64,000 nt of DNA from Streptomyces spiroverticillatus (GTDB lineage: Bacteria; Actinomycetota; Actinomycetes; Streptomycetales; Streptomycetaceae), in contig BMUX01000019.1 of NCBI GenBank assembly GCA_014650415.1, positions 62,001 to 126,000 of the forward strand, in the 5' to 3' direction. A program made the translations under genes and the position numbers. The notes under the pieces are model-generated. The model searched no databases and had not been told where the DNA came from. It saw nothing but the letters and a program-made list of their open reading frames with translations. The stretch's first letter is position 1. Each line of letters opens with the position of its first letter. Of the stretch, positions 32,832-40,815 are shown one piece after another.

Positions 32832-33248
32832 ATGAGTGCCGAGACGGCCCCGGGGCAGCGGAAGAGGCTTGTGAAGGGGCCCGGGCTGCTGCTCGTGTGG
32901 TTGTACGGGGTGATGTCGGTGGGGGCCGTGTCGCGGTCGGCGTACCAGATCGCGACGGAGTTCGACCGGGCGCCGTTGGCGTACACGCTGTCGGCGGTGG
33001 CGGCGGTGGTCTATGCCTTCATCACGTACACGCTGGTGCGGGGTGGGGAGACCGCGCGGCGGGTCGCACTGGGGTGTTGTGCGGTGGAGCTGGTGGGTGT
33101 GCTGGTCGTGGGGACGTGGACGCTGGTGTCGCCGGGGTCGTTCCCCGATGCGACCGTGTGGTCGAAGTTCGGGTTGGGGTATTTGCTGATTCCGGTGATT
33201 CTGCCGGTGACGGGGCTCTTGTGGCTGAGGGCTCGGCGGGGCGCTTAG
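32832..33248 (+). CDS. membrane protein, 138 aa, four helices
   Basis: A partner of the preceding membrane protein with similar size and helix count (LLLVWLYGVMSVGAVSRSAY, PLAYTLSAVAAVVYAFITYT, VALGCCAVELVGVLVVGTWT, FGLGYLLIPVILPVTGLLWL). The ATG follows the upstream TGA by one base, indicating coupled translation. Streptomyces homologues carry the same conserved GAVSRSAYQIATEF stretch after helix 1. Function unknown. A GC hairpin (33284-33302) 35 bp beyond the stop is the likely terminator. Confidence 0.8.
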   Translation: MSAETAPGQRKRLVKGPGLLLVWLYGVMSVGAVSRSAYQIATEFDRAPLAYTLSAVAAVVYAFITYTLVRGGETARRVALGCCAVELVGVLVVGTWTLVSPGSFPDATVWSKFGLGYLLIPVILPVTGLLWLRARRGA

Positions 33249-33283
33249 GCGCTGTGCGGGTGGGCGGGTGGTTGCGGTTCCGG

Positions 33284-33302
33284 CCGGGGGCGCTGCCCCC
33301 GG
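33284..33302. terminator. short GC hairpin after the membrane protein pair
   Basis: CCGGGGGC-GCT-GCCCCCGG, an 8-bp perfect stem. It sits inside repeat-like intergenic DNA, so a terminator role is plausible but not certain. Confidence 0.5.
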
Positions 33303-33363
33303 ATCCCCGGTTTGGCCCCTGACCCGCCCCTTCCCTAAAGCGCTCGCCGCGCGGCTTGGTTTT

Positions 33364-33392
33364 TGGTTGCTCGCGCAGTTCCCCGCGCCCCT
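33364..33392 (-). repeat. dispersed repeat family 1, copy 3
   Basis: On the minus strand AGGGGCGCGGGGAACTGCGC is followed by GAGCAACCA, two changes from copies 1 and 2. Its first bases are the end of the TAG stop codon of the acetyltransferase gene, so the element begins exactly where that gene ends. Confidence 0.75.
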
Positions 33393-33894
33393 ATGGGGCG
33401 CTTGTGGCGTAGGTTTCGGCCTCTTTTTCGAGGGTGATCAGGGTCAGTTTCGGGGTGGACTGGTGCTTGGAGACCGTTGCGTAGCCCCTGCTGCGGTAGA
33501 GGCTGAGGTTCGGTTCGCTGCGGTGGCCCGTGAAGAGGCGGAAGCGCTTGGCGTCCAGGGATGCGGCGACGTGGGCCTCTATGGCCGCGAGCAGGCGGCC
33601 GCCCAGGCCGTGGTGGCGCATGCGCGGGTGGACGACGAGTTTACCGATGTGCGCCGTGCCGTCCTCGTCGACCGTCGCCCGGACCGAGCCGACCACCTCA
33701 TCGCCGAGACGGGCAACCAGCGCGTGACCCCGGCCTAGTTCGGCGGTCAGGTCCGCGAGGGACTGCGTGAGGGGTTCGATCGTGTAGTCGTCGTACAGCT
33801 CCGCCTCGCTCTGGTAGCAGAGGTACTGGAGTTTGAGGATCTGCTCGGCGTCCCGTTCGTCCGCCACCACAGAGATGATCACGCTCGTGCCCAT
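33391..33894 (-). CDS. GNAT acetyltransferase, 167 aa
   Basis: Single-domain GNAT protein. Motif A is GKLVVHPRMRHHGLGGRLLAAIEAHV (acetyl-CoA pyrophosphate loop RHHGLG), preceded by VGSVRATVDEDGTAHIG. Motif B is NLSLYRSRGYATVSK. AGGAGG lies seven bases before the ATG. It is downstream of a sigma-like gene on the same strand (36 bp), so the two may be co-transcribed. The family acts on amines of small molecules or proteins; the substrate is unknown. Confidence 0.88.
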   Translation of the reverse strand: MGTSVIISVVADERDAEQILKLQYLCYQSEAELYDDYTIEPLTQSLADLTAELGRGHALVARLGDEVVGSVRATVDEDGTAHIGKLVVHPRMRHHGLGGRLLAAIEAHVAASLDAKRFRLFTGHRSEPNLSLYRSRGYATVSKHQSTPKLTLITLEKEAETYATSAP

Positions 33895-33930
33895 GTGCTG
33901 CCTCCTGCTCGCCCGCTCCACCGGCCGGTT

Positions 33931-34449
33931 CTACGGCTCCATTCCCCTGCGCGCAGGGGGCGCAACCTCCGCCGCGAGCATTCTGCGCAGGCATCCCAGG
34001 CAACGGGAACGCATGGGCCCCAAACTCCCTTGTGACATTCCCAACTCCCCTGCGATTTCCCGGTAGGTGGGGTCGGAGGGCGACAACAACAGTGACAGGA
34101 GCGGGCGGCAGCGGGCCGGGAGGCGGCGGACTGCCGCGCGCAGGGCGCGGCGGCGTTCGGCGGCGAGCATCTCCGGTTCGGGGCCCGTCTCGTACGCCGT
34201 GGGCGGTTCGGCGGCGTACGGGGTCTCCCGCCTGACCCGGCGGCGGGCGAGGCGGGCCTCCGCGCGGACGGCGCCGCGCACCCAGCCGGCGGGCTCCGCC
34301 GGGAGGGCCGCGTCCGGGTGCTCCAACAGCCTTACCCAGACGGCCTGTTCGAGGTCGGCGGCGTCGACTCCCGCGCCCGGCGCCTCCGCCGCGGCCTCGG
34401 CGGCGAGGAGGGGGGTGAGGGCCTGCACCTCTTGTGGCTGTAGATCCAT
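33931..34449 (-). CDS. short sigma-70-like (ECF-type) factor, 172 aa
   Basis: A region-4 helix-turn-helix is clear: LPARCRPLLSLLLSPSDPTY then REIAGELGMSQGSLGPMRSR and CLGCLRRML. Region 2 is weak but recognisable (DLEQAVWVRLLEH, PAGWVRGAVRAEARLARRRV). The protein ends soon after region 4, as ECF factors do. No anti-sigma gene is adjacent. No Shine-Dalgarno was found, and the ATG is the only start in frame. It is followed by a GNAT gene 36 bp downstream. Target promoters are unknown. Confidence 0.8.
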   Translation of the reverse strand: MDLQPQEVQALTPLLAAEAAAEAPGAGVDAADLEQAVWVRLLEHPDAALPAEPAGWVRGAVRAEARLARRRVRRETPYAAEPPTAYETGPEPEMLAAERRRALRAAVRRLPARCRPLLSLLLSPSDPTYREIAGELGMSQGSLGPMRSRCLGCLRRMLAAEVAPPARRGMEP

Positions 34450-34537
34450 GCCCGGCGGGACGCGGCCCGGAGCCGGTGCGGTTGCCGGTCCGGGCGCGTC
34501 TCACTCGTACGGGTAACGGATTGATTACGGAGTGCAG

Positions 34538-35704
34538 TTACGACGCGCGGTGGTCGGCGGCCGCGAGGAGGGCCGTGTCCGGGTTGTCCGAGAAGATGCC
34601 GTCGATACCCGTGGCGAAGTAGGTGCGGAAGGCCGCGAAGACGTCGCCGTAGGCGGTCTGGTCGGTGCCCTTGCGGAAGTCGGCGGGCAGGAAGGCGTTC
34701 TCGTTGCGGGCCGTGTAGGGGTGGAGCACCAGGCCGCGCGCGTGGGCGTCGCGGACCAGGGTGGTGGGCTTGCCGAGCTTGCCGGAGGCGTCGCGCGGGA
34801 TGACCAGGTCGAGGGTGGGGCCGATGCCCTGGGCGTACGAGGAGATCCACTTCAGGCCCTCGGGCTTGACCAGGTCGGCCACCGTGCGCGGGTCGCCGGA
34901 CTGGACGAAGTCCCAGGGGCGGTCGGTGGCGGCGCCCAGGAGGACCACCCGGGGGCCCGAGACCAGTTTGGCCATGCGCTGCATGCTGCTGGGCTCGAAG
35001 GACTGGAGGAAGGTCGGGGAGTTCGTGGTGTGGCGGCCGTACTTGCGCAGGAGGCGGGCGAGGGGTTCTTCCAGGCCCAGGCCGAGGCCGCGGAAGTAGG
35101 TGGGGTGCTTGGTCTCGACGTGCAGCCAGACCGGGCGGTCACGCTTGCGGCCCTCCTTCTCGGCCCAGCGCAGCACCTCCTCGAAGGTGGGTATCTGCCA
35201 GCGGCCGTCGTAGATCGTGTTGCGCTGGCGGACGGCCGGGATGCGCTCCTTGGCGCGGAGGGTCTTGAGTTCGGCGAGGGTGAAGTCCTCGGTGAACCAG
35301 CCGGTGAGCTTCACGCCGTCCACGGTCTTGGTGGTCTTGCGGGCCGTGAACTCGGGGTGGTCGGCGACGTCCGTGGTGCCCGTGATGTCGTTCTCGTGGC
35401 GGCAGACCAGGTGGCCGTCCTTGGTGGGGACGAGGTCCTGCTCGATGACGTGCGCACCCATGTCGAGGGCGAGCTGGTAGGAGCCGAGGGTGTGCTCGGG
35501 GCGGTAGCCGCTCGCTCCCCGGTGCGCGACGACGGTCGGGACGGGCAGCCGCTTGTAGGCGGGTCCACCGTGACCGTCGCCACGTCTCACGGGTTCGGCC
35601 GCCTGTGCCGTACCGGAGAATCCGAGAGCCGCACCGGACGCGCCGAGAACCGCCGCGCCGAGCAACGCCCGCCGCCCGGGGCCGAATTCCGCACCTTGTG
35701 TCAT
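34538..35704 (-). CDS. glpQ: secreted glycerophosphodiester phosphodiesterase
   Basis: A 388-aa exported GDPD. The N-terminal signal has twin arginines (FGPGRRALLGAAVLGASGAA) and ends near AQAAEP, compatible with Tat or Sec export. The catalytic signature VVAHRGASGYRPEHTLGSYQ (HRGxxxxxPENT type) is followed by ALDMGAHVIEQDLVPTKDGH, which supplies the metal-binding Glu and Asp and the second His. It hydrolyses glycerophosphodiesters to glycerol-3-phosphate and an alcohol, scavenging phosphate or glycerol. GAGGAG is five to six bases before the ATG. The length fits periplasmic-type GlpQ. Confidence 0.93.
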   Translation of the reverse strand: MTQGAEFGPGRRALLGAAVLGASGAALGFSGTAQAAEPVRRGDGHGGPAYKRLPVPTVVAHRGASGYRPEHTLGSYQLALDMGAHVIEQDLVPTKDGHLVCRHENDITGTTDVADHPEFTARKTTKTVDGVKLTGWFTEDFTLAELKTLRAKERIPAVRQRNTIYDGRWQIPTFEEVLRWAEKEGRKRDRPVWLHVETKHPTYFRGLGLGLEEPLARLLRKYGRHTTNSPTFLQSFEPSSMQRMAKLVSGPRVVLLGAATDRPWDFVQSGDPRTVADLVKPEGLKWISSYAQGIGPTLDLVIPRDASGKLGKPTTLVRDAHARGLVLHPYTARNENAFLPADFRKGTDQTAYGDVFAAFRTYFATGIDGIFSDNPDTALLAAADHRAS

Positions 35705-35973
35705 GAAATCTCCTCGATGTCCTGTCGCTGCACGGCGAGTTCTTGACCCGGGCTTGACCGGCCCGTGCCCCGATGGCGGCCCGATCGTAGACGCGTACGC
35801 ATGAAGGAGGGGAGACACTGGACGGAACGCACCGCAAACACACGTCAACACTGCGTATCCAACTGGTGAACCCGATGTGCGATCAGCGGTGACCCGCGAG
35901 TATCGTCCTCACCTGCGCCGTCCCGCGTAAACCTGATTCCGCTCGCCGGAAACCCACGACTTCGGAGGAACCG

Positions 35974-36645
35974 TTGTCCCGTCTCGGGCTCATCAAGGCA
36001 GTGCTCGGACCGATCCTGCGTCTGATGTTCCGCCCCCAGGTGGAGGGCGCGGAGAACATCCCGGGGACGGGTCCGGTGATCCTCGCCGGCAATCACCTCA
36101 CCTTCATCGACTCGATGATCATGCCGATCTGCCTGGAGCGCCAGGTCCACTACATCGGCAAGGACGAGTACGTCACGGGCAAGGGCCTCAAGGGCCGTCT
36201 CATGGCGTGGTTCTTCACCAGCTGCGGCATGATCCCGGTCGACCGGGACGGCGGCCGCGGCGGCGTCGCGGCCCTGATGACCGGCCGCCGGGTGCTGGAG
36301 GAGGGCAAGATGTTCTCGATCTACCCCGAGGGCACCCGCTCCCCCGACGGCCGCCTCTACCGCGGCCGCACCGGCATCGCGCGGCTGACCCTGATGACCG
36401 GCGCCCCGGTCGTCCCGTTCGCGATGATCGGCACCGACAAGATCCAGCCCGGCGGTGCGGGCCTGCCGCGTCCGGGCAAGGTGACGGTGCGCTTCGGCAA
36501 GCCGATGGAGTTCTCCCGCTACGAGGGCATGGACCGCGACCGGTACGTGCTGCGCGCGGTGACCGACTCGGTGATGTCGGAGGTCATGCAGCTGTCCGGC
36601 CAGGAGTACGTGGACATGTACGCCACGAAGGCCAAGGCGGCCTGA
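35974..36645 (+). CDS. 1-acyl-sn-glycerol-3-phosphate acyltransferase (PlsC family)
   Basis: A 223-aa LPLAT-fold acyltransferase. The catalytic HX4D motif is His41-Asp46 in NHLTFID, the glycerol-phosphate site is IYPEGTRSPDGRLYRGRTGI, and a third block reads APVVPFAMIGTDKI. It should acylate lysophosphatidate to phosphatidate at the membrane. The start is an unusual TTG, justified by GGAGGAAC four bases upstream and by the opening SRLGLIKAVLGPILRL. It converges with an MFS gene across a very strong terminator. Confidence 0.92.
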   Translation: MSRLGLIKAVLGPILRLMFRPQVEGAENIPGTGPVILAGNHLTFIDSMIMPICLERQVHYIGKDEYVTGKGLKGRLMAWFFTSCGMIPVDRDGGRGGVAALMTGRRVLEEGKMFSIYPEGTRSPDGRLYRGRTGIARLTLMTGAPVVPFAMIGTDKIQPGGAGLPRPGKVTVRFGKPMEFSRYEGMDRDRYVLRAVTDSVMSEVMQLSGQEYVDMYATKAKAA

Positions 36646-36658
36646 CCGCAGGGAAGTT

Positions 36659-36708
36659 GATACGGGAGAGGGCCCGCCGGACGATTCCGGCGGGCCCTCT
36701 CCCGTATC
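36659..36708. terminator. 22-bp perfect bidirectional terminator hairpin
   Basis: Arms at 36659-36680 and 36687-36708 (GATACGGGAGAGGGCCCGCC and two more bases each side) enclose loop ACGATT. It separates convergent plsC and the MFS gene. Confidence 0.88.
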
Positions 36709-36724
36709 CATGTGCAGCCGTACG

Positions 36725-38275
36725 TCAGTGCTCGATGCCCTCTTCGAGCTTCTGGCCGCGCAGCATGAACCAGGCCGCGCAGGCCGTCGCGAACAGCACC
36801 AGCGCGCCGACCAGGGCGGCGGTCTGGAAGCCGTCGGTGAAGGAGTCGCGGGCGGACACCAAAAGGGCCGTCGCCTGGTCCTGGGGCAGCACGCCCGCCG
36901 ACTCCACGGCCCCGCCCAGCGAGTCGTGGGCGGCCGCCGACACGTCGGCCGGGACGCCGTCCGGGACGGGGAAGCCCCGGTAGATGCCGGTGACGATGGA
37001 GCCGAGCAGGGCGATGCCGAGGGCCGCGCCCAGTTCGTAGGCGGTCTCCGAGACGGCGGAGGCCGCGCCCGCCTGCTCCTTGGGGACGCTGGAGAGGATC
37101 ACGTCGGCGGTGACGGTGAAGGCGAGGCCCGCTCCGAGCCCGCCGAGGAACAGCGCGCAGCCGAGCGCCACGATCCCGGTGTCGGCGGTGAGCAGGGTGC
37201 ACGCGGCCAGCGAGAGGCCGACGGCGGTCAGACCGCCCGACACCGCGAGGCGCACCGACGTACGACGGGCCAGGAATCCGGCGGTCAGGCCCGCGCCCAC
37301 CGCACCGACGGCGGCCGGGAGTTCGATGAGTCCGGCCTGCAACGGCGAGCGTTCCTGGACCAGTTGGAGGAACTGGGAGAGGAAGAAGACCAGTCCGGAG
37401 AGCCCGAGGATGGTCAGCAGGTCGGCCAGGACAGCGCCGGAGAAGCCGCGGTGCTGGAAGAGCCGCATGTCCAGCAGCGGGGACTGAAGGGTGCGTTGGC
37501 GGCGTACGAACCAGTAGAGCGCGCCCAGTCCGACGACCGCCGCGGCCGCGATGTCCCAGCGGAAGCCGTGCACGGCCGCTTCCTTGATGGCGTACACGAC
37601 GGCGACCATGCCGACCAGCGAGAGCAGCACGCTGAGCAGGTCCCAGGGGCCGGGCGAGGGGTCCTTGGACTCGGGCAGCAGCTTGATGCCGACGACGACC
37701 AGGACGGCCATGACCGGGAGGTTGATCAGGAAGACCGAGCCCCACCAGAAGTTCTCGAGGAGGAATCCGCCGACGACCGGGCCGACGGCCGCACCGGCGG
37801 AGGCCGCCGCGCCCCAGATGCCGACGGCGAGGCTGCGTTCCTTGGGGTCGTGGAAGATGTTGCGGATCAGCGCGAGGGTGGACGGCATGAGGGTCGCACC
37901 GGCGACGCCGAGCAGGGCGCGGGCGACGATCATCATCTCGGGGCTGGTGGCGTACGCGTTGAGCACGGACACCGCGCCGAACGCGACGGCACCGGTGAGC
38001 AGGAGCTTCTTGCGCCCGATCCGGTCGCCGAGGCTGCCCATCGACACGAGCAGGCCCGCGATGATGAAGGAGTAGACGTCGCCGATCCACAGGAGTTGGG
38101 TGCCCGAGGGCTTCAGGTCCTCGCTGAGGAACGGCGTCGCGAGGCCCAGGACGGTGGCGTCGACGGCCACCAGGAGTACGGCGAAGACGAGCACGGCCAG
38201 CGCGAGCCAGCGGCCCGGGCTGGCTATGCCTCCGGACTCCGCCGCTCCCGCGTGCTGCTGTTCGGTGCTTGTCAT
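36725..38275 (-). CDS. DHA2-family MFS drug exporter (EmrB/QacA-like)
   Basis: A 516-aa transporter with about 14 helices. Helix 1 carries LVAVDATVLGLATPFLSEDL (motif D1 type LDxTIVNVALP), followed by LLWIGDVYSFIIAGLLVSMG and the MFS motif A GSLGDRIGRKKLL. These are hallmarks of the 14-TM DHA2 group, which exports drugs, dyes or peptides by proton antiport. Its ATG overlaps the TGA of the upstream tetR by four bases (ATGA), so pump and repressor are one operon. A divergent-style operator lies before tetR. Substrate unknown. Confidence 0.92.
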   Translation of the reverse strand: MTSTEQQHAGAAESGGIASPGRWLALAVLVFAVLLVAVDATVLGLATPFLSEDLKPSGTQLLWIGDVYSFIIAGLLVSMGSLGDRIGRKKLLLTGAVAFGAVSVLNAYATSPEMMIVARALLGVAGATLMPSTLALIRNIFHDPKERSLAVGIWGAAASAGAAVGPVVGGFLLENFWWGSVFLINLPVMAVLVVVGIKLLPESKDPSPGPWDLLSVLLSLVGMVAVVYAIKEAAVHGFRWDIAAAAVVGLGALYWFVRRQRTLQSPLLDMRLFQHRGFSGAVLADLLTILGLSGLVFFLSQFLQLVQERSPLQAGLIELPAAVGAVGAGLTAGFLARRTSVRLAVSGGLTAVGLSLAACTLLTADTGIVALGCALFLGGLGAGLAFTVTADVILSSVPKEQAGAASAVSETAYELGAALGIALLGSIVTGIYRGFPVPDGVPADVSAAAHDSLGGAVESAGVLPQDQATALLVSARDSFTDGFQTAALVGALVLFATACAAWFMLRGQKLEEGIEH

Positions 38276-38820
38276 TTCTCCACGCTCCGTCGTACACCGC
38301 CGAGCAGCAACTCGACGATCATGTGCTGGTAGTCCTTGCCCGCGGTCCGGCCGTCCTGGATGGACCAGGCGGCGGAGGTGACGAGCCCGTAGAGGGCGTC
38401 GGTCAGCCAGGCGGGGCCGAGGTCGATGCGGAATTCGCCGCTCTCCTGGCCGCGCCGGAAGAGGGCCGCGATGCGGGCGTCGATGCGGTCCCAGCCCTGG
38501 TGCTGCTCGCCCTCGAAGAGCTGGTTCTCGGTGATGAGGAAGGCGAAGAGCCCGGCGACGGGCTCGGATCCGGCGATGAGGCGGCGCAGGGCGTCCGTGG
38601 CGGTGCCCTCGTCGAGCGCGGCCTTGTCGAGCGCGGCGTCGAGCTCCCGGATACCGAGGTCCTCCAGTGCCTTGATGAGGGCGTCACGCCCGGCGAAGTG
38701 GCGGTGCAGGGTGGCCCGCCCGATGCCGGCGGCCTTGGCGACCTCGTCCATGGTCGCGGTGGCTTTGCGGGTGAGGAGGGCGGCGGCGGAGCGGAGGACG
38801 CGGTCGCGGTCGACTGTCAT
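38272..38820 (-). CDS. TetR-family repressor of the adjacent MFS pump
   Basis: A 182-aa TetR regulator. The N-terminal helix-turn-helix is ATMDEVAKAAGIGRATLHRHFAGRDAL, with a helical ligand-binding C-terminal domain and a conserved end segment (LTDALYGLVTSAAWSIQDGR). It is first in an operon with the DHA2 pump (ATGA overlap). A perfect inverted repeat 20 bp upstream of its start, and a third half-site at the start codon itself, suggest autorepression relieved by the pump's substrate. Confidence 0.92.
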   Translation of the reverse strand: MTVDRDRVLRSAAALLTRKATATMDEVAKAAGIGRATLHRHFAGRDALIKALEDLGIRELDAALDKAALDEGTATDALRRLIAGSEPVAGLFAFLITENQLFEGEQHQGWDRIDARIAALFRRGQESGEFRIDLGPAWLTDALYGLVTSAAWSIQDGRTAGKDYQHMIVELLLGGVRRSVEK

Positions 38821-38857
38821 GAGACGAGGATAGCCCGAATGAGACGCGGGTGTCTCA
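38820..38857. promoter_or_regulatory. TetR operator candidate: TGAGAC-N6-GTCTCA
   Basis: TGAGAC (38840-38845) and GTCTCA (38852-38857) form a perfect 6-bp inverted repeat with a 6-bp spacer. A further TGAGAC at 38820-38825 is exactly 20 bp away and overlaps the tetR start codon. Spacing and position fit autorepression. Confidence 0.6.
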
Positions 38858-38921
38858 CGAAGGGGTGTACGGGGTTGGCCGGGCCCCCTTTCACGGGTGC
38901 GGCCGGGGGCAAGGGGCGGAG

Positions 38922-38961
38922 CCGGGGTGGCCCGGCATCGGGTGGGCCACCCCCTTGCCCG
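38922..38961 (+). repeat. dispersed repeat family 2, copy 2
   Basis: Matches 17271-17309 (CGGGGTGGCCCGGCATCGGG then TGGGCCACCCCCTTGCCCG). The flank GGGCAAGGGG (38907-38916) can pair with CCCCTTGCCC at the right end, so the unit is a long imperfect hairpin between tetR and argH. Confidence 0.65.
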
Positions 38962-39052
38962 GGGGGCGGCGACGGCAAGGGGCACCTCCGGGGGGCGGCA
39001 TGAAGAGGGGCCCGGACGGGATGGCCGGGCCCCTCACTGTTCGTACCGCTCG

Positions 39053-40480
39053 TTACCGCTTCGCCGAGGCCCACGCGTGCTGCGTCGCCAGGTCCGCCTT
39101 CAGTTCGGCGAGCTGCACGGCGACCGCCGAGGGGGCCGTGCCGCCGCGGCCGCTGCGGGAGGCCAGTGCGCCGGGGACGTTGAGGACCGTACGCACCTCG
39201 GGCTTCAAGTGCTCGGAGATCTTGGCGAACTGATCGTCCGTCAGCTGGTCCAGCTCGATGCCCTCCGCCTCGCACACCTTCACGCACTCGCCCGCGACCT
39301 CGTGCGCCACCCGGAACGGCACGCCCTGCTTGACCAGCCACTCGGCGATGTCGGTGGCGAGCGAGAAGCCCGCCGGGGCCAGCTCCTCCATGCGCTCGCG
39401 GTTGACGGTGAGGGTGGCCATCATGCCGGTGAAGGCGGGCAGCAGGACCTCGAGGGTCTCGCAGGAGTCGAAGACGGGCTCCTTGTCCTCCTGGAGGTCC
39501 CGGTTGTAGGCCAGGGGCAGCGCCTTGAGGGTCGCCATCAGGCCGGTCAGGTTGCCGATGAGGCGCCCCGACTTGCCGCGCGCCAGCTCCGCGATGTCCG
39601 GGTTCTTCTTCTGCGGCATGATCGAGGAGCCGGTGGAGAAGGCGTCGTGGAGGGTGACGAAGGAGAACTCCTTCGTGTTCCAGATGATGATCTCCTCGGC
39701 GATCCGGGAGAGGTTCACGCCGATCATCGCGGTGATGAACGCGAACTCGGCGACGAAGTCCCGGGAGGCCGTGCCGTCGATGGAGTTGCCGACCGAGCCG
39801 TGCTCGAAGCCGAGGTCGGCGGCGACCGCCTCGGGGTCCAGGCCGAGCGAGGATCCCGCCAACGCGCCCGATCCGTAAGGGGATACGGCGGTACGGGTGT
39901 CCCACTGCCGCAGCCGCTCCGCGTCCCGGGCCAGGGGCTGGACGTGGGCCAGCATGTGGTGCGCGAAGAGGACCGGCTGGGCGTGCTGGAGGTGGGTGCG
40001 GCCGGGCATCGCGACGTCCGGGTGCGCCTCGGCCAGCCCGACCAGGGCGTCCTGGAGTTCGGCGAGGAGGCCGCCGATGGTGCGGGCGTGGTCGCGCAGG
40101 TACATCCGGAAGAGGGTGGCGACCTGGTCGTTGCGGGAGCGGCCGGCCCGGAGCTTGCCGCCGAGGTCGGCGCCGAGGCGCTCGATGAGGCCACGCTCCA
40201 GGGCGGAGTGGACGTCCTCGTCGGCGACCGTGCCGACGAAGTCGCCGGACGCGACGTCCTCTTCGAGCAGGTCGAGTCCGGCCAGCATGCGGGTGAGTTC
40301 GTCGGCGGTGAGCAGTCCGGCCTTGTGCAGGACGCGGGCGTGGGCGCGGGAGCCGGCGATGTCGTACGGGGCGAGCACCCAGTCGAAGTGGACGGACGCG
40401 GACAGTTTGGCCAGGGCCTCGGCCGGACCGTCGGCGAACCGGCCGCCCCAGAGCCGACCTTCACCGGTGTTGCTGCTCAC
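39053..40480 (-). CDS. argH: argininosuccinate lyase
   Basis: A 475-aa fumarase/aspartase-superfamily enzyme that splits argininosuccinate to arginine and fumarate, the last step of arginine synthesis. The signature GSSIMPQKKNPD is intact, as are GRLWGGRFADGP, AGRSRNDQVATLFRMYLRD and PGRTHLQHAQPVLFAHHMLA (in pieces). GTG start with GAGGAG eight to nine bases before it. It is not in the argCJBDR operon 5 kb away but has a similar ArgR-box-like palindrome 120 bp upstream. argG is not in the window. Confidence 0.97.
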   Translation of the reverse strand: MSSNTGEGRLWGGRFADGPAEALAKLSASVHFDWVLAPYDIAGSRAHARVLHKAGLLTADELTRMLAGLDLLEEDVASGDFVGTVADEDVHSALERGLIERLGADLGGKLRAGRSRNDQVATLFRMYLRDHARTIGGLLAELQDALVGLAEAHPDVAMPGRTHLQHAQPVLFAHHMLAHVQPLARDAERLRQWDTRTAVSPYGSGALAGSSLGLDPEAVAADLGFEHGSVGNSIDGTASRDFVAEFAFITAMIGVNLSRIAEEIIIWNTKEFSFVTLHDAFSTGSSIMPQKKNPDIAELARGKSGRLIGNLTGLMATLKALPLAYNRDLQEDKEPVFDSCETLEVLLPAFTGMMATLTVNRERMEELAPAGFSLATDIAEWLVKQGVPFRVAHEVAGECVKVCEAEGIELDQLTDDQFAKISEHLKPEVRTVLNVPGALASRSGRGGTAPSAVAVQLAELKADLATQHAWASAKR

Positions 40481-40600
40481 AGCGGGAACTCCTCGATCAG
40501 TGTGGATGTGCTGCCTCCTCCCCGCGCGGAGGAACGGGGAGGAGGCGGGTTCGTACGAGTAACGAGTGACGGCCGGGCGACGTCGCCCATCCAGCGATAA

Positions 40601-40612
40601 GCATAACTATGC
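40601..40612. promoter_or_regulatory. candidate ArgR box upstream of argH
   Basis: GCATA-AC-TATGC is a perfect palindrome in an AT-rich island, 120 bp upstream of argH. Ten of its 12 bases recur as GCATGACTATAC upstream of argC. It resembles the TGCATA half-sites of actinobacterial ARG boxes. Confidence 0.6.
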
Positions 40613-40815
40613 AGAGGTCCGTATGTTTTGTCAAAGGACTGCGGGTGGGGTACGGGACGGCCTCCCTCGGATGCCGCGCGAATCCCCTGCCAACGAGCGG
40701 GCAGGCGCAAGAGCGCCGATGCTGGAGACGTTTTCTGTTGGTTCTGCGATTTCTCCAGTTCTGCAGTTCTGCGATTTCTCTGATTCCCCGCCGGAGCGAA
40801 GGAGCAGTGGACACG

